Positions 55,768 through 64,000 of a stretch of 64,000 nucleotides of DNA are shown in pieces. Every line of letters starts with the position of its first letter. Position 1 is the stretch's first letter. Position numbers and translations under genes: made by a program. Origin of the DNA: Pseudomonas sp. 31-12 (GTDB lineage Bacteria > Pseudomonadota > Gammaproteobacteria > Pseudomonadales > Pseudomonadaceae); the NCBI RefSeq assembly GCF_003151075.1, contig NZ_CP029482.1, positions 558,001-622,000 of the forward strand, read 5' to 3'. The notes beneath the pieces are model-generated. The model saw only the letters and a list, made by a program, of their open reading frames with translations, did no database searches and was not told the DNA's origin.

Positions 55768-57684
55768 TTATACCTTGAACCGCCCCACCAGCATCTGCAG
55801 ATGCGTCCCCAACCGCGCCAGCTCAACGCTGGAGGCCGCGGTCTCTTCACTGGCTGCCGAGGTCTGGTCCGACACGTCGCGCACGTTCAGCACGCTACGG
55901 TTGATCTCCTCGGCCACGGCGGTTTGCTGCTCGGCCGCGGCGGCGATCTGCTGATTCATCGATTGAATCGCCGACACCGTGCGGGTGATGCTTTCCAGTG
56001 AGCTGCCGGCGCGGCGGGTCAGTTCGACGCTGCTGTCGGTCAGGCTGCGGCTGTTGTCCATGATGGTCGCGACCTGCTGGGTGCCGGTTTGCAGGCCGAC
56101 GATCAGCTCTTCGATTTCCTCGGTGGACTTCTGGGTGCGCTGGGCCAGGCTGCGGACTTCATCGGCGACCACCGCGAAACCGCGACCCGCTTCACCGGCA
56201 CGGGCGGCTTCGATCGCCGCGTTGAGCGCCAACAGGTTGGTTTGCTGGGCGACGGATTTGATCACGTCGAGCACGCTGCCGATCTTGTCGCTTTCGCGTT
56301 TCAGATCGCCCATGGCCGCAGTGGAGTTGCCGACTTCAAGGGCCAGGCGCTCGATCTGGGCGATCGCTTCGCCGACCACTTTGTCGCCCTCGCGGGCTTG
56401 TTGGTCGGCGGCGACGGCCGCTTCGGAGGCTTCTTCGGCGTTACGCGCGACTTCCTGCACGGTGGCGGTCATTTCGTTCATCGCGGTGGCCACCTGGTCG
56501 GTCTCGACCTTCTGGCTATTGACCCCGGCACTGGTCTGTTCGGTGACGGCGGACAGCTCTTCCGCAGCATTGGCGATTTGCGTAACGCCATCGCTGATGC
56601 CGCCGATCAGTTCGCGCAGGCCCAGGGTCATGCTCTGCATGGCGCGCTGGAGTTGGCCCAATTCGTCGCGACGCTCGGAAACGAGGTTTTGCGTCAGATC
56701 GCCAGCGGCCACGCGTTCGGCGACTTTGAGGGTCTGGTTCAGCGGAATCACGATCTGGCGAGTGATCGCCCATGCCGCCAGCAAGCCAAACGCCAGGGCC
56801 AGAACGGTGGCCATCAGTAACAGGTTCTTGGCGTGCGCGGCGTCGGTGTCACGGACGATGGTTTGCGACACGGTGAGTTTTTTGCTGACGTTGAGCAGGA
56901 TCTCGCCTTGCTCGGCCATGCGCTTGAGGGAGGCGGCGCTGGCAACCTGCGAGTCGCGGAACTGGCTGACAGCGGCACGGTAGGCTTTAAGCGAATCACT
57001 GGCCTGTTGCAGGTTGGCGATGTGCTGCTCAGGCAGTTTCGATGGCAGGCTTTCGAGATTTTTCAGGGCGTTATCGATGGCGTCCAGCGCAGGCTGTTCG
57101 GCCTCGGTCTTGCCGCTGTAGGTGTAGCCGCGAACCTGGAAGCGGGCCTGCTGAATCAGTTTGCTCAGGTCGATCACGCTGTTGAAGTCGGCGACGCTCT
57201 CGCCTTGCAGCATGGATTTTTCGACCTCGGCGACGCGGGCTACCGCATTGTCGGCGGTCGCGCCCAGCTTGCTGCGGGCGTCTTCGCGGTTGGCGCCGGC
57301 CTGGGTCATCGCGATGAAGGCTTGCTTGTACTGACTGACGGCAGCCAGTTGCTGATCGATCATCGCCACGTCGGAAGGCTGTTCGATCAATTTGCGCGCG
57401 GTTTGCAAACCGGCGTCGAGTTGGCTCAGCAGGTCGTTGACGGCGGCCGGGCCTTGTTCACCTCGGCGCATGTCGTAATCCATGCGGGCCAGGCGCAGGT
57501 CTTTGGTCAGGTCATTGAGGCTGGCGATGAACCCGAGCTTGTCGCCACGGCTCATCACGCCGGTCAGGCCGGTCCAGCCGGTGAAGGTGATCAGCAACGT
57601 GAGCAGCAGCACCAGACCGAAGCCGATCCCCAATTTGCGATTGACGCTTACATTTCCCAGACTCTCGGCTAGCCAACGGTACAT
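55768..57684 (-). CDS. Methyl-accepting chemotaxis protein with helical bimodular (HBM) sensor, McpK-like
   Basis: 638 residues: membrane segment (about 22-44), an all-helical periplasmic domain of about 250 residues (two four-helix modules, HBM type), a second membrane segment (about 293-315), HAMP domain and signalling domain with the conserved tip ([13 protein letters not shown]). HBM receptors sense organic acids. The position between an amino-acid ABC operon and rsmE-tatC matches PA5072 (McpK, 2-oxoglutarate sensor) of P. aeruginosa as I recall. The ligand is inferred. The ATG at 57684 has GAGGGAG upstream. Confidence 0.85.
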   Translation of the reverse strand: MYRWLAESLGNVSVNRKLGIGFGLVLLLTLLITFTGWTGLTGVMSRGDKLGFIASLNDLTKDLRLARMDYDMRRGEQGPAAVNDLLSQLDAGLQTARKLIEQPSDVAMIDQQLAAVSQYKQAFIAMTQAGANREDARSKLGATADNAVARVAEVEKSMLQGESVADFNSVIDLSKLIQQARFQVRGYTYSGKTEAEQPALDAIDNALKNLESLPSKLPEQHIANLQQASDSLKAYRAAVSQFRDSQVASAASLKRMAEQGEILLNVSKKLTVSQTIVRDTDAAHAKNLLLMATVLALAFGLLAAWAITRQIVIPLNQTLKVAERVAAGDLTQNLVSERRDELGQLQRAMQSMTLGLRELIGGISDGVTQIANAAEELSAVTEQTSAGVNSQKVETDQVATAMNEMTATVQEVARNAEEASEAAVAADQQAREGDKVVGEAIAQIERLALEVGNSTAAMGDLKRESDKIGSVLDVIKSVAQQTNLLALNAAIEAARAGEAGRGFAVVADEVRSLAQRTQKSTEEIEELIVGLQTGTQQVATIMDNSRSLTDSSVELTRRAGSSLESITRTVSAIQSMNQQIAAAAEQQTAVAEEINRSVLNVRDVSDQTSAASEETAASSVELARLGTHLQMLVGRFKV

Positions 57685-57726
57685 GCTGCTACTCCCTCGG
57701 ACCACTCATTGGTTTTATGGGGGCTG

Positions 57727-57733
57727 TATCGGC
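57727..57733 (-). promoter_or_regulatory. Possible FliA (sigma-28) -10 element of the chemoreceptor gene
   Basis: Minus strand GCCGATA, the sigma-28 -10 core, 43 bp upstream of the ATG. The -35 position is poor, so support is weak. Confidence 0.25.
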
Positions 57734-57786
57734 AGGTGGCCGGGAATCTGTAGGTGCAACGCGGTATTCGGGTTGAGTAAATCCCC

Positions 57787-57905
57787 GTGGCGAGGGAGCT
57801 TGCTCCCGCTCGGCTGCGGAGCAGTCGTAAAACCGATGAATACGGTCTGGCTGGATAAAAGCGGTGGCCGCTGCGCGCCCAAGCGGGAGCAAGCTCCCTC
57901 GCCAC
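57787..57905. repeat. Paired repeat, family C
   Basis: GTGGCGAGGGAGCTTGCTCC and the inverted end GGAGCAAGCTCCCTCGCCAC with a spacer of about 80 bp, between the chemoreceptor gene and rsmE. Confidence 0.8.
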
Positions 57906-57922
57906 AGTGACCGTGCTTGATC

Positions 57923-58630
57923 TTAAAAGAGCCGGGCGAGCAGCGCGGTGACGGCGGTTTCGACGCGCAGGATGCGCTCGCCGAGTTGTACCGGTTGCAG
58001 GCCGGACTTGGCCAGCAGGTCGATTTCGTAAGGGATCCAGCCGCCTTCAGGGCCGATGGCCAGGGTTACCGGCTCGTCCAGGCCGCGGGGGCAGGGCGGG
58101 TAGTTGCCGGGGTGACCCACCAGGCCAAGGGTGCCTTCGGATATGGCCGGCAGACGGTCTTCGACGAAGGGTTTGAAGCGCTTCTCGATGACGATTTCCG
58201 GCAGCACGCTGTCCCGGGCCTGTTCCAGACCAAGGATCAATTGCTCACGAATCGCCTCCGGCTCCAGAAACGGCGTCTGCCAGAAGCTCTTCTCGACGCG
58301 ATAGCTGTTCACCAGGATGATTCGCGGCACACCCATGGCGGCCACGGTCTGGAACACCCGACGGAGCATTTTGGGGCGCGGAAGGGCCAACACCAGGGTC
58401 AGTGGCAGCTTGGCCGGTGGCGGCTGGTCGAGGGAGACGCGTAGTTCGGCTTCATCGGCGTCCAGACGCAGCACTTCGGCCGAGCCCATCAGCCCGCCGA
58501 TACGTCCGACGCGCATGCTGTCACCCACTTCGCAACGATGGACTTCCTGCATGTGCGTCAACCGGCGATCGCGCAGGATCACCCGGTCGGCCGCAATGAA
58601 GTCGGCCTCTTCGAGGAGCAGCAGGTTCAC
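57923..58630 (-). CDS. rsmE: 16S rRNA (uracil-1498 N3)-methyltransferase
   Basis: 235 residues, SPOUT family. An N-terminal PUA-like domain (about 1-70) and a knotted methyltransferase domain with AIGPEGGW and [12 protein letters not shown]. The GTG at 58630 overlaps the tatC stop (GTGA), and the resulting length fits the family. The open frame continues upstream inside tatC, which is not used. Confidence 0.95.
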   Translation of the reverse strand: MNLLLLEEADFIAADRVILRDRRLTHMQEVHRCEVGDSMRVGRIGGLMGSAEVLRLDADEAELRVSLDQPPPAKLPLTLVLALPRPKMLRRVFQTVAAMGVPRIILVNSYRVEKSFWQTPFLEPEAIREQLILGLEQARDSVLPEIVIEKRFKPFVEDRLPAISEGTLGLVGHPGNYPPCPRGLDEPVTLAIGPEGGWIPYEIDLLAKSGLQPVQLGERILRVETAVTALLARLF

Positions 58631-59421
58631 GGCTGGGTCGCTGGCGGCTGGTCGTTGTGATCGTCGACCGGCTGGTCGTCCGGATGCTCGCCGCGCTTGC
58701 TGATCAGGCCGCCAAACAGGATGCCGATCTCGAACAGCAGCCACATTGGTACAGCCAACAGCGTCTGCGAAAAGATGTCCGGCGGCGTCAGGATCATGCC
58801 GACGACGAAGCAGCCGATGATCACGTACGGGCGGATCTTCTTCAGGTATTTGACGTCGACCACGCCGATCCACACCAGCAGCACCACGGCCACCGGAATC
58901 TCGAACGCCACGCCGAAGGCAAAGAACAGCGTCATGACGAAATCGAGGTAGCTGCTGATGTCGGTCATCATTTCCACGCCGGCCGGGGTGGCGGCGGCGA
59001 AGAATTTGAAGATCAACGGGAACACCAGGTAATAGGCGAACGCCATACCGGCATAGAACAGCATGATGCTGGACACCAGCAACGGCACGGCGATGCGCTT
59101 CTCATGCTTGTACAGGCCCGGCGCGATGAAGCCCCAGATCTGATGCAGGATCACCGGAATCGCCAGGAACAGCGACACCATCATGGTCAGCTTCAGTGGT
59201 GTCAGGAACGGCGACGACACGTCGGTGGCGATCATCGTCGCACCGACCGGCAGGTATTGGCGCAGCGGCGTCGAGACGAAGGTGTAGATCTGCTGGGTGA
59301 AGGCGAACAACCCGGCGAAGATGATGAAGATCGCCGCTACGCAACGCAGCAGGCGGGTACGCAACTCGGTGAGGTGCGAAACCAGCGGCATGTGCTGGTC
59401 GTTTTCAGGAAGATCGCTCAT
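58627..59421 (-). CDS. tatC: Sec-independent (Tat) translocase subunit TatC
   Basis: 264 residues with six membrane segments; the N-terminal [12 protein letters not shown] and the conserved [14 protein letters not shown] region are visible. TatC binds twin-arginine signal peptides together with TatB. It has a charged C-terminal tail rich in Asp, Gln and Pro. It overlaps tatB and rsmE by 4 bp each. Confidence 0.97.
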   Translation of the reverse strand: MSDLPENDQHMPLVSHLTELRTRLLRCVAAIFIIFAGLFAFTQQIYTFVSTPLRQYLPVGATMIATDVSSPFLTPLKLTMMVSLFLAIPVILHQIWGFIAPGLYKHEKRIAVPLLVSSIMLFYAGMAFAYYLVFPLIFKFFAAATPAGVEMMTDISSYLDFVMTLFFAFGVAFEIPVAVVLLVWIGVVDVKYLKKIRPYVIIGCFVVGMILTPPDIFSQTLLAVPMWLLFEIGILFGGLISKRGEHPDDQPVDDHNDQPPATQP

Positions 59422-59876
59422 GGGGCTCGCGGCGGCAGTGTTGGGTCATGAGGGGCCGGCGCAACAGGCGCAGCCGCAGGCGTGGCAGGTTCAAGCGGTG
59501 GCGTTGCAACAACGGTGGCAGGTTCTACAGCCGCTGTGACAGGCGCAGGCTCGGAGGCAGGTGCATGAATCGTCTGCTCCGCCACGGGCTCAACCGGTTG
59601 GACCGGTTGGACCGGTGTGGCTTCCTGCTGGGTCGGCGTGAAGATCTTCCGCGCCTCCTGCTCCAGCGACAGAATGTGCTCGTTGTGCAGTTGCCGACGA
59701 ATCTCGTCGGCACCGATTTCACGTTCAACTTCCTGTTTGATCGCGTTGAAGCTGCGCTTCAGACGACCGACCCACAGGCCGGCGGTGCGCGCAGCACCCG
59801 GCAGACGCTCGGGACCCAGCACCAGCAGGGCGATGAGGCCGACGAGCAGCAGTTCAGAGAAGCTGATACCAAACAT
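59418..59876 (-). CDS. tatB: Tat translocase subunit TatB
   Basis: 152 residues: N-terminal membrane segment ([25 protein letters not shown]), an amphipathic helix ([23 protein letters not shown]), and a long Pro/Ala/Val-rich tail with repeated PVQPV and EPA units (about 85-152). It is the receptor partner of TatC. It is 10 bp downstream of tatA. Confidence 0.95.
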   Translation of the reverse strand: MFGISFSELLLVGLIALLVLGPERLPGAARTAGLWVGRLKRSFNAIKQEVEREIGADEIRRQLHNEHILSLEQEARKIFTPTQQEATPVQPVQPVEPVAEQTIHAPASEPAPVTAAVEPATVVATPPLEPATPAAAPVAPAPHDPTLPPRAP

Positions 59877-59886
59877 TAGTCAGTGC

Positions 59887-60165
59887 TCACACGTCTTTGC
59901 GGATCGGCTCTTCGACTTTTTGCGCCTGCACGTCGATGGTGTGCGGCTGGTTCACGGACTGCGTGGTCTGTGGCTGAACCGGTGGCACCGGTTGGGCCGG
60001 AGTAACAGTCGGATCGGCCGGTTTTTCGTCGTCGTTCATGGCTTTCTTGAAGCCCTTGATCGACTCGCCCACGTCAGTGCCGAGGTTTTTCAGTTTTTTG
60101 GTGCCGAACACCAAAACGACAACAACCAGGATGACGATCCAGTGTTTCCAGTCAAAAATGCCCAT
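59887..60165 (-). CDS. tatA: Tat translocase subunit TatA
   Basis: 92 residues: [20 protein letters not shown] membrane segment, then the [10 protein letters not shown] hinge and amphipathic helix, and a Pro/Gln/Thr-rich tail. It forms the variable-size pore for folded proteins. The ATG at 60165 follows GAGAGGAG; the upstream extension to 60255 was rejected because it overlaps hisE. Confidence 0.96.
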   Translation of the reverse strand: MGIFDWKHWIVILVVVVLVFGTKKLKNLGTDVGESIKGFKKAMNDDEKPADPTVTPAQPVPPVQPQTTQSVNQPHTIDVQAQKVEEPIRKDV

Positions 60166-60190
60166 GTTGCTGCTCCTCTCTAATAGTTGT

Positions 60191-60523
60191 TCAGGCGGAC
60201 GGGCGCGAGGCTTTCTCGGCGTGTCCGGACAGACCGAAACGACGGTCCAGTTCATCGAGTACAGCCTGTGGATGCTGCCCCAGTTGGGCGAGCATGACCA
60301 TGCTGTGGAACCACAAATCGGCGGTCTCGTAGATCACATCGCTGCAGTCACCGCTGATGGCGGCGTCCTTGGCGGCAATGATGGTTTCGACCGACTCTTC
60401 GCCGACTTTTTCCAGAATCTTGTTCAAGCCTTTGTGGTACAGGCTGGCGACATACGAGCTGTCGGCGGCGGCGCCTTTGCGCTCTTCCAGCACCTCGGCC
60501 AGACGGGTCAGGGTGTCACTCAT
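60191..60523 (-). CDS. hisE: Phosphoribosyl-ATP pyrophosphatase
   Basis: 110 residues, all-alpha NTP pyrophosphohydrolase fold with the EKVGEESVE metal motif. It is the second enzyme of histidine biosynthesis (PR-ATP to PR-AMP). In Pseudomonas it is separate from HisI. It overlaps hisI by 8 bp. Confidence 0.96.
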   Translation of the reverse strand: MSDTLTRLAEVLEERKGAAADSSYVASLYHKGLNKILEKVGEESVETIIAAKDAAISGDCSDVIYETADLWFHSMVMLAQLGQHPQAVLDELDRRFGLSGHAEKASRPSA

Positions 60524-60917
60524 GGGTGTGTCCTGCGGAATAAATGGCGTGCGGGTCTTTGAGCACCGGGTCGACGGTTTTCCAGTCGCCGTTCTCGAAG
60601 ACGCGATAGAAGCAGCTCTGGCGGCCGGTATGGCAGGCGATGTCGCCGATCTGCTCGACCATCAGGATGATCACGTCGGCGTCACAGTCCAGGCGCATCT
60701 CATGCAGCGTTTGCACATGGCCGGACTCTTCGCCCTTGCGCCACAGCTTGCCACGGGAACGTGACCAGTAAATGGCACGGTTTTCGGCCGCGCTCAGTTC
60801 CAGTGCTTCGCGGTTCATCCAGGCCATCATCAGGACGCGCCCGGTCTTGTGATCCTGGGCAATCGCCGGCACCAGGCCGTCGGCGTCCCACTTGATCTCG
60901 TCCAGCCAGTTTTTCAT
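60516..60917 (-). CDS. hisI: Phosphoribosyl-AMP cyclohydrolase
   Basis: 133 residues. Zn/Mg-dependent; visible motifs are [16 protein letters not shown](R)KGE and the metal cysteines in [12 protein letters not shown]. It catalyses the third step of histidine synthesis. The ATG at 60917 begins [11 protein letters not shown], the family start. It is located between ubiB and hisE. Confidence 0.96.
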   Translation of the reverse strand: MKNWLDEIKWDADGLVPAIAQDHKTGRVLMMAWMNREALELSAAENRAIYWSRSRGKLWRKGEESGHVQTLHEMRLDCDADVIILMVEQIGDIACHTGRQSCFYRVFENGDWKTVDPVLKDPHAIYSAGHTHE

Positions 60918-60998
60918 CTTCGACTCCGACAGCGGGTTCCACACTTCATGAGCAGAACCCAAGCGTTGAAACAGTGTGCCAGCGTGCGGTGGCTCTGG

Positions 60999-62603
60999 CT
61001 ATCGGCGAACGACCAGATACAAACCGACGGCTACCATGAGGCCGGCCGGCCAGTGGCCCAGTTCGTTCAACGGCCTGCCCGCCGCGAGTATGGTGCCGCC
61101 GGCCAGGTGCGCACAGCCGAGCAGTCGCAGGAACCAGTCGTCCTTGCGCTTGTGCCACGGTGGTGGCGGGTCGTTGGCGTGGGGTTGGGACATGCGCTCA
61201 AGCAGGTCGCGGGCCATGTTGGTCAGGTGCGGAATCTGTTCGAACTGGCTCTGCACGTTGCCGAGCAAGGCTTTGGGGCTGACGCGCTCGCGCATCCAGC
61301 GTTCGAGGAACGGCTGCGCGGTGTTCCACAAATCCAGATCCGGGTACAGCTGACGGCCCAGGCCTTCGATGTTCAACAGGGTTTTTTGCAGCAGCACGAG
61401 TTGCGGTTGCACTTCCATGTTGAAGCGTCGAGCGGTCTGGAACAGGCGCATCAGCACCTGACCGAATGAAATATCTTTTAATGGTTTTTCGAAGATCGGT
61501 TCGCACACCGTACGGATCGCCGCTTCGAATTCGTTGAGTTTGGTTTCCGCCGGTACCCAGCCCGAATCGATGTGCAGTTGGGCGACACGTCGGTAGTCGC
61601 GCTTGAAAAACGCGAACAGGTTACGCGCCAGGTAATCCTGGTCTTCCGGGGTCAGGCTGCCGACGATGCCGCAGTCGATTGCAATGTACTGCGGGCTCCA
61701 CGGATTCACGGTGCTGACAAAGATGTTGCCCGGGTGCATGTCGGCGTGGAAAAAGCTGTCGCGAAACACCTGGGTGAAGAAGATTTCCACACCGCGTTCG
61801 GCGAGCATTTTCATGTCGGTGCGCTGGTCGGCCAGGGTCGCCAGATCGGTCACCTGAATCCCGTAGATGCGCTCCATCACCAGCACTTTTGGCCGGCACC
61901 AGTCCCAATAGACTTGCGGCACATACAGCAGCGGTGACCCGTCGAAGTTGCGCTTCAATTGGCTGGCATTGGCCGCTTCGCGCAGCAGGTCGAGTTCGTC
62001 ATAGATGGTTTTTTCGTAGTCCAGGACCACGTCCACCGGGTGCAGCAGGCGCGCGTCGGCCGAGAGCTTTTCGGCGGCGCGGGCGAGGATGAACAGCCAC
62101 GCCAGGTCCTGGGCGATGATCGGTTTCAAGCCCGGGCGGATGACTTTGACGACGACTTCTTCGCCGGTTTTCAGCTGCGCGGCATGCACCTGCGCTACTG
62201 AGGCCGAGGCCAGCGGTTCAACGTCGAAGCGGCTGAAGACCTCACTGATCTTCTTGCCGAGCTGCTCTTCGATCAGGTTGACCGACACCTGCGAGTCGAA
62301 CGGCGGCACCCGGTCCTGCAGCTTCATCAGCTCATCGGCGATGTCTTCGGGCAGCAGGTCGCGGCGCGTCGAAAGGATCTGCCCGAACTTGATGAAAATC
62401 GGCCCAAGGTCCTGCAACGCCAGGCGCAAGCGTGCGCCACGGCTCAGGTCCAGCGTCTTGCGCGGGAACCAGCGCCACGGCAACGCATAGCGCAGCGCCA
62501 GCAGAAACCAGGGCAGCGGCAGGGCGAACAACAGGTCATCGAGGCGGTAGCGAATCACAACGCGCTGGATGCGCAACAAACGGCGGACGGCAAGCAGCTT
62601 CAT
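60999..62603 (-). CDS. ubiB: Ubiquinone biosynthesis regulatory kinase-like protein UbiB
   Basis: 534 residues, ABC1/ADCK atypical kinase family. The N-terminal KxGQ motif ([19 protein letters not shown]) and the [10 protein letters not shown] and AIDCGIVG catalytic motifs are present. The last ~45 residues form two membrane segments. It supports aerobic ubiquinone synthesis, probably by ATPase-driven handling of membrane intermediates. It overlaps ubiJ by 4 bp. Confidence 0.97.
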   Translation of the reverse strand: MKLLAVRRLLRIQRVVIRYRLDDLLFALPLPWFLLALRYALPWRWFPRKTLDLSRGARLRLALQDLGPIFIKFGQILSTRRDLLPEDIADELMKLQDRVPPFDSQVSVNLIEEQLGKKISEVFSRFDVEPLASASVAQVHAAQLKTGEEVVVKVIRPGLKPIIAQDLAWLFILARAAEKLSADARLLHPVDVVLDYEKTIYDELDLLREAANASQLKRNFDGSPLLYVPQVYWDWCRPKVLVMERIYGIQVTDLATLADQRTDMKMLAERGVEIFFTQVFRDSFFHADMHPGNIFVSTVNPWSPQYIAIDCGIVGSLTPEDQDYLARNLFAFFKRDYRRVAQLHIDSGWVPAETKLNEFEAAIRTVCEPIFEKPLKDISFGQVLMRLFQTARRFNMEVQPQLVLLQKTLLNIEGLGRQLYPDLDLWNTAQPFLERWMRERVSPKALLGNVQSQFEQIPHLTNMARDLLERMSQPHANDPPPPWHKRKDDWFLRLLGCAHLAGGTILAAGRPLNELGHWPAGLMVAVGLYLVVRR

Positions 62604-63223
62604 GCGTTATCGCTTGGGTCGAGGGATCGGGAAAGGCGCTCGAAACGCGCCTCGAGACGTTCCAGATCGAGCTTGATCTGGTCCAGTTCACTGAAACGGG
62701 CTTCGGCTTCGCGCTGACCGACGAGGGTGCGCGATTCTTCGGCCAGGTATTCGCCCAGATTCTGATTCAGGCTGGCGAAGCCTTGCTGATACCAGCGTGC
62801 GCGACTGCGCAGGTGCCCGCTGACCAGTTGCGTGGCCACAGGCCCCAGCCAGCGCGAGAGTTCGTACTCCCAGTCCAGCTCAAGGTCCTGAAGGATCGCC
62901 GCCAGTTCCAGCAGTACGCCGCTGTCACCGTCAAGCTCGACTTCCGGGCCATGCAGCACCGATGTCTTGTCCTTGCTCATCGCCAGTTTCAACAGGCTTG
63001 AAGCCGGTGCGCGCAAGGTGCAATCGGCGCCGGTTTCCCAGTGGGAGGCGAGCATCAGGCCTTCGTCGCTGGGCAAAATGAACAGTTGCAGCGCCGGGCT
63101 GCAGCAATCGACGGCAATCACTCTTCCGCTCAAATGCGCCAGCCGCGGCAGCGCCGTACTGTCGAGACGCAGCACCCGGTTCAGACCGAGTTCAACGCTG
63201 GCGAGCAGGCCGGCCAGCAGCAT
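62600..63223 (-). CDS. ubiJ: Ubiquinone biosynthesis accessory factor UbiJ (SCP2 domain)
   Basis: 207 residues: an N-terminal SCP2-type lipid-binding domain (about 1-110) and a C-terminal coiled coil (about 165-205, [20 protein letters not shown]). It scaffolds the Ubi complex with UbiK and carries the hydrophobic intermediates. It is flanked by ubiE and ubiB, with a start overlapping the ubiE stop. Confidence 0.93.
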   Translation of the reverse strand: MLLAGLLASVELGLNRVLRLDSTALPRLAHLSGRVIAVDCCSPALQLFILPSDEGLMLASHWETGADCTLRAPASSLLKLAMSKDKTSVLHGPEVELDGDSGVLLELAAILQDLELDWEYELSRWLGPVATQLVSGHLRSRARWYQQGFASLNQNLGEYLAEESRTLVGQREAEARFSELDQIKLDLERLEARFERLSRSLDPSDNA

Positions 63224-63993
63224 CAGGGTTTGATGCCGCGGTGCAGGGCGACGATGCCTGCGGTCATGTTGTGGTAAGTCACGCGGTCGAAACCGGCTTC
63301 GACCATCATCGACTTCAGGGTTTCCTGATTCGGGTGCATGCGGATCGATTCGGCCAGGTAGCGATAGCTTTCCGAGTCGTTGGTGATCAGCTTGCCCATC
63401 AGCGGCATGAAGGCGAACGAGTAAGCGTCGTAGGCTTTGGACATCAGCGCGTTGGTCGGTTTGGAGAATTCCAGCACCAGCAAACGGCCGCCTGGCTTGA
63501 GTACGCGCAGCATCGAGCGCAGGGCGTCTTCTTTATGCGTCACGTTGCGCAGACCGAAGGCGATGGTCACGCAGTCGAAATGGTTGTCCGGGAACGGCAG
63601 CTTTTCAGCGTCGGCCTGAACGAATTCGACGTTGCCGGCCACACCCAGGTCCAGCAGGCGGTCACGACCGACCTTGAGCATGGATTCGTTGATGTCGGCC
63701 AACACCACCTGGCCGGTCGGACCCACGAGGTGCGAGAATTTCTTGGTCAGGTCGCCCGTGCCGCCAGCGATGTCCAGCACGCGGTTACCGGTGCGAACGC
63801 CCGACAGCTCGATCGCGAAACGCTTCCACAGGCGGTGCATGCCGCCCGACAGGAGGTCGTTCATCAAGTCGTACTTGGCCGCTACCGAGTGAAAAACCTC
63901 AGCGACTTTTTCCGCTTTCTGGCTTTCCGGAACGTTTTTGAAGCCGAAGTGAGTGGTGGGTTCGGCATCGCTGCCTTTGCGCTGATCAGTCAT
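63223..63993 (-). CDS. ubiE: Ubiquinone/menaquinone C-methyltransferase UbiE
   Basis: 256 residues, class I SAM methyltransferase: motif [16 protein letters not shown], plus the UbiE signatures [18 protein letters not shown] and [15 protein letters not shown]. It methylates the quinone ring at C2. It is the first gene of ubiE-ubiJ-ubiB-hisI-hisE-tatABC-rsmE; its promoter lies outside the window. Confidence 0.97.
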   Translation of the reverse strand: MTDQRKGSDAEPTTHFGFKNVPESQKAEKVAEVFHSVAAKYDLMNDLLSGGMHRLWKRFAIELSGVRTGNRVLDIAGGTGDLTKKFSHLVGPTGQVVLADINESMLKVGRDRLLDLGVAGNVEFVQADAEKLPFPDNHFDCVTIAFGLRNVTHKEDALRSMLRVLKPGGRLLVLEFSKPTNALMSKAYDAYSFAFMPLMGKLITNDSESYRYLAESIRMHPNQETLKSMMVEAGFDRVTYHNMTAGIVALHRGIKP

Positions 63994-64000
63994 ATCGCTG

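Noticed and set aside
24383..57905. Regularly recurring repeats as a possible CRISPR array
   Set aside because: They are dispersed inverted pairs at gene ends, not tandem repeats with unique spacers, and no cas genes are present.

Overview
This window looks like the chromosome of a fluorescent Pseudomonas, most likely of the P. fluorescens group. The inference rests on gene order (ctpA-envC-gpmI / grxC-secB / trmL / ntrC-ntrB / glnA / thiI / typA, then a complete hut cluster, opgGH, tatABC and ubiEJB) and on high-GC coding typical of the genus. It also rests on many paired REP elements of the kind found in that group (GCGGGCTTGCCCGC, CCAGCAGGCTGGCT and GGGGGCTTGCCCCC cores). I see no tRNA, rRNA, CRISPR array, prophage or transposase gene. 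Nearly everything is core genome, and the interest lies mainly in noncoding and regulatory DNA.

Region 1 (1-16.1 kb): cell-wall and glycolysis genes (ctpA, envC, gpmI, minus strand) face away from a rhodanese-like gene, grxC and secB. Then come trmL and a small membrane protein whose start codons share one CATG. Next is an intergenic region that I read as the gene for NrsZ, the nitrogen-regulated small RNA: three tandem ~77-nt modules behind a sigma-54 promoter with upstream NtrC-type sites. It is followed by ntrC-ntrB, two DUF4124 genes and glnA (sigma-54 promoter), so this is the nitrogen-control locus. thiI and typA follow. Two copies of a ~170-bp inverted-repeat element (MITE-like) lie at 6.29 and 15.91 kb.

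Region 2 (16.1-29.4 kb): a cysteine-cluster protein, glycogen phosphorylase, a giant DUF2339 membrane protein with its DUF3999 partner, fbp with a DUF924 gene, a PctA-like chemoreceptor and two lipoproteins.

Region 3 (29.5-45.5 kb): the histidine-utilisation cluster hutF / hutC-hutD / hutU-(NCS1 transporter)-hutX-hutW-hutV-hutH1-hutH2-hutI-hutG, followed by an orphan choline/betaine-type binding protein. hutU has a sigma-54 promoter with a HutC operator placed on the predicted start site, and a leader RNA that can fold over its Shine-Dalgarno sequence. HutH1 has lost exactly the Ala-Ser-Gly triad that forms the MIO cofactor, whereas HutH2 keeps it.

Region 4 (45.7-64 kb): an esterase, pip-dtd, opgG-opgH (osmoregulated periplasmic glucans), a polar amino-acid ABC transporter whose permease carries an extra periplasmic domain, an HBM-type chemoreceptor, and a minus-strand block ubiE-ubiJ-ubiB-hisI-hisE-tatA-tatB-tatC-rsmE (ubiquinone, histidine synthesis, Tat export, 16S rRNA methylation).

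Fifteen paired REP elements sit at gene ends or inside operons, including between the binding protein and permease genes of the amino-acid transporter and at several junctions of the hut operon.
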